A stretch of 64,000 bases of DNA from NCBI GenBank assembly GCA_021234155.1, contig JAJEKV010000013.1, forward strand, positions 16,469,877-16,533,876, in the 5' to 3' direction. This document shows positions 47,134-58,328 of this stretch, one piece after another; position 1 is the stretch's first letter; the number at the start of each line of letters is the position of its first letter. The DNA comes from Isoetes taiwanensis (lineage: Eukaryota; Streptophyta; Lycopodiopsida; Isoetales; Isoetaceae). The notes under the pieces were generated by a model. It was not told the origin of the DNA, ran no database searches, and worked only from the letters and a program-made list of their open reading frames with translations. The position numbers and the translations under genes were made by a program.

Positions 47134-47280
47134 ATAGAATAGAATAAGAATAGAATAGTTTTTAGCGTCCACGGGAGACCAATAGGTCATGGGACCCATA
47201 CAATGGGCTAGTACAATCATTACTACTAGGATTAAAAACCCTCGCCTCGAAAGGTTTTCAAGGGAAAAACCTTTTTCATA
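47129..47280 (-). mobile_element. LINE 3' end, inverted, 5'-truncated
   Basis: On the minus strand this ends with TTTTCCCTTGAAAACC, a GGGTCCCATG-CCTATTGGTC-like block, GTGGACGCTAAAAAC and TATTCTATTC repeats. It is the same order as the tails of the plus-strand LINE copies at 54.5 kb and 62.8 kb. Only about 150 bp of the 3' untranslated end is present. Confidence 0.75.
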
Positions 47281-47669
47281 ATGATGATACTAGACAAGCG
47301 GAGATAATGACTCTTGAGGGCTCGGTAATTGCAGGGCGTTTATCTAGAACCTCAAGTATGTATAATGCCAAGTCATGCCAGACTCGAGAAGTTGTGGGCG
47401 TGGAATGGAATCCTAAGGTCAAAAATGATTCCGGACTATCTCAAAGCGGGGCAACTTCGGAAGAGTATGGCTTTCATCTTCAATAACACATGGCGGCTTA
47501 GTCATAGTCACCCGCTTCTCGTGGCAATTCTGCGGTAGCTCCCATCTACTGTCTCAATCCGTAGCACATTATGTGGGACCCGTCGAGGTGATGCAATAGC
47601 TACAAGCTTGTTCTGGACAATGAAGCAAAAAGCAAATAAGCTTGGGGCCACCCTGGTGCCAAGTGGGAT
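47281..47669. other. No gene seen
   Basis: Short ORF 47,329-47,538 without support. Confidence 0.4.
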
Positions 47670-48190
47670 TTATGTGTGCATGATAATGACCAGATTATTG
47701 TTACGATTTAAATCCTTCATTGAAAAGATTTCTCCATTGAAGTACCCCAAGTCATCAATGCCAATTCTTCCATAAAGTGCAAGGTAGGACCAATGAAACA
47801 AGTTTCCCATATCATCCTCAATAACATCAAGAGGCTCTTTGCTTGTCGTACAATGTAAACAATGCCTCTTATTTGCTTGAACATCTACTATTTCCAAGCG
47901 ATCAACCAAGCATAGACATGCAACAATCCTTCATCATATATACACATAAAGTGGCCAATGTAAATGCATCTCCAACCAATTGTGTAATATAAACGTTCCA
48001 GTTTGGTAAAGTGGAGTGCCCAATACTTGGAAGCCCATTTGTGGAAAAATCTAGTACAATAAGATCTGCCCCCAAGTCCTGCTCACTCCGCCTCTTTTTG
48101 TAATTGCGTCCTTGCATAGCTAATTGCCTTCCAAACTCTCTTATTATTTTGAAGCTACTATCACCTTTTTGTGTTGATGCTCCTTGCAAT
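47670..48190 (-). pseudogene. Unrecognised ORF pair joined by a one-base shift
   Basis: On the minus strand an open frame from about 48,189 reads GDSSFKIIREFGRQLAMQG, then LGADLIVLDFSTNGLPSIGH and LPNWNVYITQLVGDAFTLA, and ends at a TGA near 47,902. A frame beginning at the same spot continues VDRLEIVDVQANKRHCLHC, then LDVIEDDMGNLFHWSYLALY and RIGIDDLGYFNGEIF to a stop at 47,670. A single-base indel between them would give one continuous protein of about 170 residues with ordinary composition. No ATG start is visible at the left part and an upstream TAA suggests an internal exon. The family is not recognised; it could be a host gene fragment or an element protein. Confidence 0.4.
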
Positions 48191-48430
48191 ATCGAAACAT
48201 TTTATGCCTTCAAAACTAGTGAAACATTAGCATACCTTAAAATTAGATTTGTCCCTTGATGGACCATAAATAGTTCATTTGTACAGTTCACTTTAAAATT
48301 AATATAAAATCAACAGCATAAAATTCAGTTAAACCCTTTCTACATGTTAATATATGACAGTCATGTTGCACAAGAAAAATAGTTAAAAATGTATATACCT
48401 CTAAAATTGAAAGTTATGCTTAGGTGAGCT

Positions 48431-48575
48431 ATAGATATTGTGCCAGGGTATGCAATTTCGCCTGATAAGGGCCTGATGAGCCCATTAGGGCAAGTTAGGA
48501 TCACGAGCTTGGTGCTTTCGCTAGGATCCGAGCCTACTTGAAATTATGCGCCTGGCACATTATCTAACGTAATGC
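48431..48575. repeat. Foldback with ~27-bp imperfect arms
   Basis: AGATATTGTGCCAGGGTATGCAATTTC (about 48,433) pairs with TGAAATTATGCGCCTGGCACATTATCT (about 48,539). The enclosed sequence is 80 bp. It may be a small MITE-like element. Confidence 0.6.
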
Positions 48576-49418
48576 TTCGGGGCAGAGGCTCTTTAGCTTT
48601 AGGAAGCAACGATTTCTGGAAAATTATTGCAATTTTGGAAACGCCAAGAGAGAAGGCCATTATTAGATATAATCTGCATTTGTAATTGGGCAAAATTGGC
48701 TTTGCTTTCGAACATTACATATTGCCCAAGATTCAAAATTTTAGCCTAGTCTAAATAGTCTCACCTCAAATTGCACTCACATATATTAGATCTTGGTTAT
48801 TTGTTTCCTTTTTATTTAGTTTGCAAATTCTGACCCGCTTAGCAAGTCACAATTCCATCCATAATCTACACTTGTTCCAAACTAGTACTATAAATAAAGT
48901 TTTGACTTGATTAATTAAATGCTATATTGATTCATACCCAAACATAAATTGTACCAAATCACGTTTTAAGTGTTCAAACTCTCGGTTATCCAACCATGTA
49001 ACTCTTGAAAATATGATTTCTCTGTTTCTACCCTTAAGTATGTGGCAAAGAGAATATTTCAATGGAAATAACCATGGTTTTATTTTGTTTTTTACGAAAT
49101 TGAGGCTAAAACCTAACCTTTTCTCATTTCCTTCCGCAATAGTTGGTTGACATGTGTATCGGTGTTAGGCGAGGGGTTTAGCCCGGGTTTCTAAATTTAG
49201 GAGGACAAAGTTAGGGGCGATTTTATATCAAGCCATTTGTTCTCTGAGCAATGTCACGGCAAGGATGTGCTTGAAGCATGTGTAGGGTATGGGCTCGTAT
49301 TCTTCCACCTCTGCATGCAACAATTTGGGAGGGTGAGGAGGAGGGACGAGTACCTTTAGGTTAGTAATCGATTTAGGCTGCCCCTCTTTTTTTTGGCAAA
49401 ATCATAATTAGACTAATT
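48576..49418. other. Intergenic DNA, no gene seen
   Basis: Nothing was recognised. Confidence 0.45.
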
Positions 49419-50160
49419 GATTTGAGAAGCTAAAGAAGACTCCTACCATAAGAAACGAAACCAATGGTCCAAAATTGCATGCAAAACATGCATGCATGCA
49501 TGCTCTTCCTCGTGAGAACAAGGAGGATTCACTTTTGGGTGCTATACAATGTGCCTAAGTGACTCGTAGGGGGATTTTTTGGATCCATTTTCACACGTAT
49601 ACGACAGAGTTAGGGGGGGCTTTTGGCCACTACTTTGGGTAAATTTCGTATAGAAGGGGTCAAATTTTCCTTTCAAAAAATCATATACGAGGGTGTTTGT
49701 GGTCACCCTCTACATGCACACGGCATATCCCTTTTTGTATAAACACATCCCCGGGCATGAGAATGGCGATCCAACGAAGTGGATCAATAACATTCTCATG
49801 ATTGAACTCGCATAATGCATCAAAACTCCCGATAAAAAAAGAACTCTGCGTAACTCTCAAGAATCGTGAAGGACAACAAAAGATTGCCTCAATCCAGACA
49901 ACCAGGTCAGGATGGAAAAAGGAGAATCAAAAGCGTTAAGAAAGATCTATCCATGTAGGAAAAAGCTCCTCCTCTGCACAGTTCAAGAGGAAAAGAACAA
50001 AAAATGCTTAGACAAAGAAGGAACACGGATTTGAGAAACTGAAGAAGACTCATGCTATAAGAAAAGAAAACAACAGTCCATAATTGCATGCAAAACATGC
50101 ATGTGTGCATGCTCTTCATCAAAAGAATGTCGATCCAACGGAGTGGATCGATAGCATAAA
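49419..50160. repeat. Dispersed direct repeat, ~610 bp apart
   Basis: GATTTGAGAArCTrAAGAAGACTC...ATTGCATGCAAAACATGCATG...GCATGCTCTTC occurs at about 49,419 and 50,029. A second shared block, CGATCCAACGrAGTGGATCrATA, lies at about 49,768 and 50,130. CATG-rich stretches (GCATGCATGCATGC) sit inside. Confidence 0.75.
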
Positions 50161-50562
50161 TATTATTCTGTTCTTATTCCATGCATAGGCGACTACCAGT
50201 TTCTAGTTACCCTCAAAAAGAAAGAAAGAAAAAGACTTCTTATCAGGCCTATTGTGGAGCCTCAAATAAGTAAAAATTTATTGATTTCAATCCTTATTTC
50301 AATCCATTTTCCAAATGTTTTAGTATATCCTAACCCGATCCTCTATATCCAAAGTTCGCCTTTTGGAGTGACCCAAAAAATCATCTTGGATGGCATTCCC
50401 ATAAAGGAAACTTCACATAAAGTGGAAAAGAAATTCAAGTGACATGAACTTAATAGTCTCCCATAGGCAAATTTCACAAATTATATTCAAACTGTAAAAT
50501 CACCTTTGAAATAGTGAAGAAGTCTCTGCCCTGACTATTACGGTGGAAGAATCGCTTCCATA

Positions 50563-50716
50563 GGTCGTTCCATAGGGTTCAGGTACTGGCTGTCCCTAAC
50601 CTCGCATAACAGTTTGTGGGGGTGATTATCCTTACGCAGGTCATTCCGCGCGGTCGGGGCACTAGTTCCTTACCTCGTGTTACGGCTTGTGGGGGATGAT
50701 TATCCCTACCATAGTA
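50563..50716. repeat. Tandem repeat, 76-79-bp period
   Basis: GGTCrTTCC...ACTrGyTsyC...TACCTCG-rTTACrG-TTGTGGGGG-TGATTATCC occurs twice (50,563 and 50,639). Confidence 0.8.
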
Positions 50717-51379
50717 GTCTGTCGAACTCCAAGTTGCTCTCTTTCTCGCAAGTTTGTAGTAGACCTAATGTAATGCATTTCCAACCACATATTTCACATG
50801 GTTTAAGACTCTAGATATAGTTTAGCTACTCTAACCATACGTACAATTTAGATACTCTAACCGTACTTCCACATATTGTAAATAGGATTGAAAGCATAAA
50901 GCCATACTTCGTGATGGATTTGGTGGCGCCAAGCATAACCTGTTTTTTCATCCGTTTTTTTGTTTCAAGATTAGACAACAATCCTAGTTCTGTCATAGCC
51001 AAGCACCACCATAACCAAGCATGTAAGCAGCACAGGTGCGTCCAGAGTCAAAACCATTCCCATTCTGGCGCCATCCAAGTCTTAAATTGAGCACCTTCAT
51101 CACCAAGATGCTCTGCAAGAAAATGCCCTGTAAGATGCTGCATGTGCCAAAACTGGAACTCAGAAAACCTTCTGGAGGTTTTTTGGCGGAGCTCTGGCGG
51201 CGGCGCCTGAGCGATGGTTTACTAGTTTAAACAAAATGCTAAAAAAAAACAAGAAAATTCCACTTTGTGGATGTTTACCTATATAGTAAATAGGGCTGAA
51301 AAAAGGGTTCATTTTTACCTGCTTGTGGAGCAACCATTGTCGGAAAAAAAATTGTTATGACGTGGCAACGAGTGCTGCC
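50717..51379. other. Intergenic / promoter side of PP4R2 gene
   Basis: An ORF at 51,036-51,230 (64 codons) has no recognised motif. This interval should hold the PP4R2 promoter. Confidence 0.4.
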
Positions 51380-51399
51380 TGAACAAGGCGTACACTAGG

Positions 51400-52025
51400 G
51401 TGCAAATTCATCGAGTTCTTCTTCTTCTTCTCCGACGGCTACCGCCTTCTACCTTCATGTAAGTTAGAACGTCGCCCTATCTTTATTCTATTCTGTATGT
51501 TTATTTGGTAAAGTAGGTAAGTTTACAAATTCCTGCAATCCGCAAAAGAGCCGAATGCTTAGTTAGATGCACAAAATTGATTGTAACCTATCAAGCATAA
51601 GACTGGTTAGGTATAAATTTTTCTATGCAGAGAGTTTATGTCGATAATTTTTTATTGCCTCAGTCATCTGTCAAGCAGATGAACTCAGATAAGGGTTGAA
51701 CTTTCTTTCTGCTTGATAGTCCATTTTAGGGCTTATGAAGGGAAAATAGATCCACTTTTCTGATATCTCATTCTTTTTTATTTTATCCGATCATTTTCAG
51801 ACTCTTAATTTTGTTCTTAGCATTATCAGTTTTATAGAGACGAAATTGAAATGATGATCACTGTTAACATAGTTTTCAGCAATTAGTACTAGATGAGCAT
51901 TTCTAATTTATAGTCATCATGCTCCAACAGCATTATTTTTTGCAGAAAATGTGCTATTGGTATGGTGAATAACCTTGCAAACCTTTTCCTTGTTATTTAT
52001 GTGTGCACTGACTTTACCTTTTCAG
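51400..52025 (+). other. Putative 5'-UTR exon and leader intron of PP4R2-like gene
   Basis: A pyrimidine-rich leader with TTCTTCTTCTTCTTCTCC near 51,416 ends at CTTCAT|GTAAGTTAG (about 51,460). The intron ends at TTTACCTTTTCAG (52,025), five bases before the ATG. A leader intron with the start codon just after the acceptor is common in plant housekeeping genes. Confidence 0.5.
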
Positions 52026-52029
52026 AAAA

Positions 52030-52584
52030 ATGTCAGTTTCCACAAATGCTTTGGCTACATTTTGTGGACAGGATGAATCAGAACGGAGGTTTACACCTGA
52101 GCTCAGTAGTATAATGGAGGCAACTGCAAAACTGGAAACTATTGGCATGATTGGTCCCAGCTCAAGGTTTTGCTTTCCTTTAAACTTAAAGCAGGTCCTA
52201 AAGGAGCTGCAAGAATCGCATCCTGACATGACAGAAAACGGTTTTATGAACTACTGAAGCGCATGGATGAACTGCTCGGCTCTTTTTGTTGATGGAGCTC
52301 CTTTTACTATTCAGAGGATATGTGAACTTCTAGTTTATCCACCAAATAGCTATTTTAACATTGACAAATTTACACTTGCATTTGAAAAGCTCTTGCTGGT
52401 TACATCAACTGTACCTCCTTCTACTGATGCTTATCCATTAGTGCATCCTGATTCTCATGAAAAGAACCTAGGTGATGTAGACATGTTATCAGCGAAACCG
52501 GTTTCAGAGGCTGATCTCTCTCCTAACCATGAAACTGCAATGGTCATTGACTCTATAAACCCTGTAAACGCAGATGGAATCTGA
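52030..52584 (+). CDS. PP4R2L: PP4 regulatory subunit 2-like protein (two compensating indels)
   Basis: PP4R2 proteins bind the protein phosphatase 4 catalytic subunit, part of a conserved nuclear/cytosolic complex with roles in DNA repair and RNA metabolism. The ATG at 52030 is preceded by a leader intron. Landmarks are SVSTNALATFCGQDE at residues 2-16 and FPLNLKQVLKELQESHPD near residues 55-72, then the family core GAPFTIQRICELLVYPPNSY (about 90-109) and FEKLLLVTSTVPPSTDAYP (about 118-136). An acidic tail ends at 52584. As read, a TGA occurs at 52255, but the stretch between reads RFYELLKRMDELLGSF in the next frame and the original frame resumes after GGCTCTTTTTGTTGAT. An A4/A5 change near 52,239 and an extra T near 52,285 would explain this. 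With those, the length (about 185 residues) fits the small plant form. Either the assembly has homopolymer errors or the gene is a very young pseudogene. Confidence 0.75.
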
Positions 52585-53011
52585 GCGTTTTTTCTCATTG
52601 GAAATCAGGAAGTAAGGTCAACACATTTTGCACATCTTGACTTCATTCTTGCAAATTATATAAGCCAAATGATGGTGCAAGACATGCCCATTTTGGTCCT
52701 ATTTCTTGTTGATAATGTGATTTTGTTTGCGTTTTTATTTGTAATGGATGTCAGGGTAAGATTTAGTATTGAGAATTGCTGGTGAAAAAAATGCACTACA
52801 CTTCGCTTTTACTATGTGCGTAGTATTTGTTGAATAATAATTAATAATAATTTGAGAATATCATAAACAGTTACGAGAGTTTTGAGATGTTAAAGGGCCT
52901 CATAAGATAATAAACCAAGCAGTTCTGGATAAATCTATTACATGAATGTTGCCCCCCTGATTGGCATATGAGAATCAGCCCCGAGCTTAATATTTACATC
53001 CACTGTACTAC
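52585..53011. other. 3' flank of PP4R2-like gene
   Basis: AT-rich, probably the 3'-UTR. No obvious canonical AATAAA was singled out. Confidence 0.4.
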
Positions 53012-53107
53012 TATGTCAAAAATACGATCCATTGTTTGTACTATGCCAAAGATATGATCTATTATTAGTAGGAATGCCAAAGATATGATCTATTATTAGT
53101 AGGAAAT
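53012..53107 (+). repeat. Tandem repeat, ~33-bp unit, three copies
   Basis: ATGCCAAAGATATGATCTATTATTAGTAGG occurs twice (53,042 and 53,075 on). A diverged copy starts near 53,012 (ATGTCAAAAATACGATCC). Confidence 0.9.
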
Positions 53108-53229
53108 GTAATTTAGGTTAGCAATTTTAAAACGTGTTTATATATACAAGAAATTTATCGTGCCGGACAGTGCCAAGAACACTTGCTATGTCCCTAGTGC
53201 TTGAATGTTGCATCATTGCATTTTTCAAT

Positions 53230-54662
53230 TAGGTACCTCTCTCATCTCATGCATCACACAATTCGACAACTCATATATGCTGACGATGTCAACCTCCTGG
53301 CCTATACTCCAAAGGACATGCAACATCACCTGGATGCCCTTGACACTTTTTGCCGATTCACTGGCATGCGAGTTAACTTGGCCAAAACTAGGGTGCTGCT
53401 AGTTTCATCATCCCATCAGCCAAGGCTTCCCTCATTCACTTACCAGGGACAAGATGTAGAGGTGGCTTCGACTTACAAGTACTTGGGGATCGAGTTCTCT
53501 ACTACCACCCATTGGGATGCTGCCATCAGGTTGGAAAGCACTATATGCCATGCAGAACAACAGCCACAAGGCAGAGTTGTATGCCTGGGGCCACCACTCA
53601 CACTTGTTTCGGGCCTTGGTGGTTTCGGTCCTTTTGTATGGGCGTGTGTGGGGTCGGTGACATCCCTCAACACACGGAATGACCTCAGTAGGTGCGAAGA
53701 AAGCCTTCTTGCACGAGCCCTTGGGGTAAAGTCCACAGTTCCATACGGATCCTAGTCTAGGAGGCGGGTTTTCTACCCCTTCAATCGGGCTGCATTGGAG
53801 CGCCGTATCATTTACTTCGGAAGGTGGTAGCTATAGGTGATATCACGTTTGCCCAACCTTGCTTTGGCCATGGCGATGGGTCCCCAACGCTGAAAGCCTC
53901 TTTGGAAGGACAAGCAAGCTCGGTGGTTCTCACTTATTTGGGGTGTCTGAGGCAAGCGGATGTGTACATGTAAGGACAAAGAAAGATCACAAGGCACTTA
54001 AGGCGTACCTAGATGCTACTTTCGCCCCATGAAGCTCTCGGGATCTGGATGCTCCGGCGCATGTTAAATGCGGCACACTATCGGCGACAAGTCAATCCTA
54101 GGCTCACGAGGCCCACACCAGTACTTGTACACCCATTTGCCCATGAAGAAGCGCAGACTTATAGCTTCCATTCGCACGGGTGCACATCGTCTCCACATTG
54201 AGACAAGGCATTGGGCTCGGGAAGCACGGGAGGAAAGGCTTTGCCAGTGTTGCCACCAGTGCGCCATTGAGGATGAATGGCATGCCTTCCAGATCTGTCC
54301 AGCGTTTGCCCATATCCGAGAGCGGTATGTTCGATTACTAGTGCCTGGCCAACCGTTGCATGAGTTATTGAATACGGTGTCAGTGGGTTTGTTAGGGTCA
54401 TACCTCCAGGAGGTTATGGATGCACGGACTCAGTTGTGTACTCCGGAACGGTATTGAACTGCCGATACAATTGTACAACATGCCAGCACACTTATTACTG
54501 CTAAGGTTTTTCCCTCGAAAACCCTTGAGTGAGGGGTTTTAATCCTGTCGAATAAACTTGTTTGCTCTCTTTTTTTGTTTGGGTCCCATAGGCCAATCGG
54601 TCTCCGTGGACGCTAAAAAATCTATTCTATTCTATTCTATTCTATTCTATTCTATTCTATTC
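53230..54662 (+). mobile_element. 5'-truncated LINE (non-LTR retrotransposon) with (TATTC)n tail
   Basis: The body carries a reverse-transcriptase palm fragment with the YADD motif, downstream RT/thumb sequence, a C-terminal cysteine-histidine motif and a 3' untranslated region. The 3' end reads GGGTCCCATAGGCCAATCGG, TCTCCGTGGACGCTAAAAAA and then about ten TATTC units. The same 3' end occurs at 47.1 kb (inverted) and 62.8 kb. Everything upstream of the palm is missing. No target duplication was identified for this copy. Confidence 0.85.
53243..54457 (+). pseudogene. LINE reverse-transcriptase fragment
   Basis: The first open part (to 53,755) contains RQLIYADDVNLLAYTP (the polymerase catalytic Asp pair) and LDALDTFCRFTGMRVNLAKT, then a YKYLGI thumb-side motif; a stop and frame changes follow. 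The last part (54,068-54,457) opens with MKKRRLIASIRTGAHRLHIE and ends with CQCCHQCAIEDEWHAFQICP, a C-x2-C...H...C zinc motif typical of LINE ORF2 C-termini, then LVPGQPLHELLNT and a stop. The protein would nick target DNA and copy the LINE transcript by target-primed reverse transcription, but here only the back half remains and it is interrupted. Confidence 0.85.
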
Positions 54663-54663
54663 T
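54611..54663 (+). repeat. (TATTC)n microsatellite, LINE 3' tail
   Basis: About ten perfect TATTC units directly after the conserved LINE 3' end. Confidence 0.95.
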
Positions 54664-57600
54664 AACTAGGTCTGATTACCAATGCATAATACACTAAAAT
54701 AACATTGAAAGAATAGAATAAATATACTCTCAAGGAAAATAAAGAGTAATCAGTGTTCCTTCTCATTTCTTTGAATTCTCAGAAAGTTTCTTCTTCTCAG
54801 AGCTATCCATAATTAAATCTCCAATGCAATAGAGAACTGAACTTGAATTGCACTTCAATTGGCCTATGAATTCCGTCAATCATGAATTTGAATTCTAAAT
54901 TGTGTTCTTATCCTGTCTTTAGTAAGGGAAACTCCATCAATCCCGTCATGCCATTAAAGTTCCCGCGCCTCTGAAGATCCTAGTCAGTGATCCCTATCAT
55001 TTCGGAGATGTAATTATACTAATCTTAGATAGTTGCCAAGAATAATAAATTTGTTGCAATTATATTGGACATCACATGCCTGGAAGGATAGTGTGCAGTT
55101 TCTACAGATAAAGCACATGTCCGGACAGTGCTTTTTGTATACCAATATAGAATTTACACCCTCCCTCGTCTTGAACTTGTCAAGTACTTGCGTTGTGCCA
55201 CCTCATATAAGTATTGTCGAATCATGGGCATGTTTAGTAAATGGCAAGGGTTCGTATCTCCTTGATGACGGGATGAAAATTCACTATGTTCACGGTTAAG
55301 TATCTATTTCATTTTGCCTGTTGGTTTTCGCATATTTCTACATGTAAGTTCGCTTTGCACATGAACATTTTCACTAAAAATTTTCATTCTTTAAGGTGAG
55401 AGCGCATTGCATTGAGTAACTTTAGTCGAATGTCTGATTCTTTGCTTGGATATTCCATGTATTGCTATCTTTGCAGTCTAGGGTAGCATCCTTGGCACCA
55501 TAGGTTTCTTAGTTGAGAGATGCACATTTATTTGTTCACATGGTTCGTTGGTTTAGTTAGAAGTGGCGCTTTTCTCACCATTCTCTCCTGCCTGTAGTTT
55601 CATTCGGCACTCGCTATGCTTGCTCTATTTTATTTGATAGGACATGGGGATTTTCTCGACAAGCGAGTCGAGAATCCTTGGGGCCTTTTTTGACTCAGAG
55701 TCGAGAAGGGGGGCTGGAAGTCAACACAAATAGATAATGCTACCTCATGTAATTGGCACTCTGTGCAATGATATCCTAACAATGGCTAATGTTGGCAAGA
55801 TCAGTGGGCGGAATCTTTGTTAACAACACTCTGCACTTCCACTTGCTATACCAATCCTTGATCCTTTGCGGGATCTCCTTCTCTGTCTGCAACACCCCCT
55901 GCCCATCCACAACCCAGAACATTATCTTCTTGCTCTTTAAGTCCTCCTCCATGCTCCACTTGAATCACAACTGCTAGCATCATATCTGACACAGCATGAC
56001 GTACCATTAAATTTAGAATCATCAATATGTGGGCTGCATTGAACTTCTTGTGATTAAGACTGTATACTTTCATTCGTTTTATATCTATCACTATTTTGTG
56101 AAAAAAAAAAGGATAATATTGAGCTAGCCTTTCCATTTTCTGAATGCCCCTCTGCATCAGCCTGACTTGCTTGTTTGAATCTAAAAAATGGGTGTCATCC
56201 TGTTCTCGTCCTCTGTTTTTTACTCCTCTTCATCACTTGCACTATTTTCACTAACATTCTTCTCCTTAGCAGGATATTTCTCCTTCTATAACAAATTCTT
56301 GCTAAATGTAGTGTGCTTTATACTTTTTCTCTCACTCTTGAGATTTCCATATCGAGCTCTATGGAGGTGAGAGTCTCATCCTCCTTCATCCCTTCTAGGT
56401 CCTTCCAGCCCAAATTTTAGCAATTAATAGTGTCACTCATTTATTTGTTGTAAGGGGCTTCCAGGAGTGTTTATCCCTTTCATAAAGGAGCAAATGGCTA
56501 ATAAGGATGAATAGCTGCGCCAAGCCCAAAAACCATTGTTTCTATATTAGGCAAGGCCTTCGGATGCCAAGGATTTTTGTATTAAACTTGTGCCCACATT
56601 AGTCTACCACACCAAATTTTTTAAGAAGTATAAACTCTCTTCATCAGCATCCGTTGCAAAAGCTTTGATCCTAGATACAGCTTGAATCTAGCAGTTTTGT
56701 TGCGGTTGTGCTTCAACCCAAGTTGTTCATGCTTCAAAATCCGCCTCCCTTTCTTGATTTGATTTAGGTCTTACTTGTTTCGATTTAGGGCTCAACAACT
56801 CCGGTGCAAATCATTTCAAGAACGCGGTGTACAGTTCAATACAAAGATCATTGATGAAGCAAATAAATTAGCATAAATCTGTGCAGAATCGTCTCTTTGA
56901 AACCTTAATTTTCTTTCGCGAACCCTAATTTTTTCTTCTTCAATGTCATAGGTATTGACTTGGCAATGCCCATGATCTTGGTCAGGGGACAAGGATCACG
57001 CCCTTGCTCAAGAAGCTTTGCGTCTTGGACACCCGTTTTAGGCACTTGTAATGTGATAGGGTGGGTGCCCAAGATTTGTAATTTGACTGCTTTATAGATT
57101 ATTATTGTTTTTTCACTTGCAAGGGCTATAATGTGATCCATCCTAAGAAACAGGAGCCTCGTCGGGTACTTTTGTGGACTACTTTTGAAAAGCATCGTCG
57201 CCTATTTTTGTATAAGAGAACCAAAAAGGAGGTGGAAAGGAGCTCACTGTGTGCGAAAGAGCAGAAATTGTAGTCTATAGGAGGCTTGGACTTGATTGTG
57301 CTTGGACTGTCAAGTTTACTCAATTCTATGACACGTCGATTTCTCAATAGCAGTATCTTGTAATGCCCTTTCTTTATAGCAATATCCTTGTAATACCATC
57401 CACTTCATTTTGCAATCTCTATTTCTTTATGCATCATGTTACATTAACATGTTTTGCTACTTAGGTACCTATTCTTGCATCATTTTGATCCTCTACAGTT
57501 ACCTCCTCAAATCTACTAATGTGGTATAAGACACCTTCCCTTCACCTCCCCAAATCTACTACTACAAAAAAGCCATTTCCAATTTGTTTTCGAAACTTTC

Positions 57601-58328
57601 AAAATAGTATCATATAATACTGTGTTTTTCACTTCAAATTCCAATATTTCATACTTTTACTTCGAGCATTGGATTGGTAATCTATAGAACTATTCGCCAA
57701 GGGAAGTGGATCAACATTCTTGAATATCTCTAATTGCCATGTGGCAACCATTAATCAAGAATGGAAACAAACTCTTCATTCCTAGAATTACCTGATGCAT
57801 CCAGTCATCGATTCTTTCCTTGATGTCGAGCATTCTTGTCCTAGAATGGAAGATGGCTGACTGGCTGCTGGAGGTCGAAGGCCTGATTTATCAACCACAG
57901 TCATGTTTGATCCAAAGAAAATACATGGGGTTAAAGCGGTTGTTTGTAGCGTACATATCATCTTCCGAAGCAAAACCCGAGGTTTAATTACCGTTGTTAG
58001 TGAAATCACAAAAAATAACGGAAGCTTTAAATCATTCAACCGGATTGGTCAACTTCTAACTTCGAGGCACCAATTGACGTCAATGGAATCTCACCCCTAA
58101 TTGCCCAAACTTCTTTAGAAGCAATAGTGTGTTTTGCAAGTAAGAGGCTATGGGTCGTAAGTTAATTAAAGTTAATAAAAATTACGACCGATGAGGATTG
58201 TTCGTTCAGCCATGAGCGTTTATTTTAGGCTTGTTACCAAACATACAAACGTGTCAATCAAAAGCACCAAGTAATTCATCGATATGCTCCGGTGAATTAT
58301 ACATGTGTTCCCATTTTCAAATTTTATT
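54664..58328. other. Intergenic DNA, no gene seen
   Basis: Short ORFs only (for example 55,846-56,157 minus, 57,126-57,347 minus). A small dyad TCTCGACAAGCGAGTCGAGA lies at about 55,653. Confidence 0.45.
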
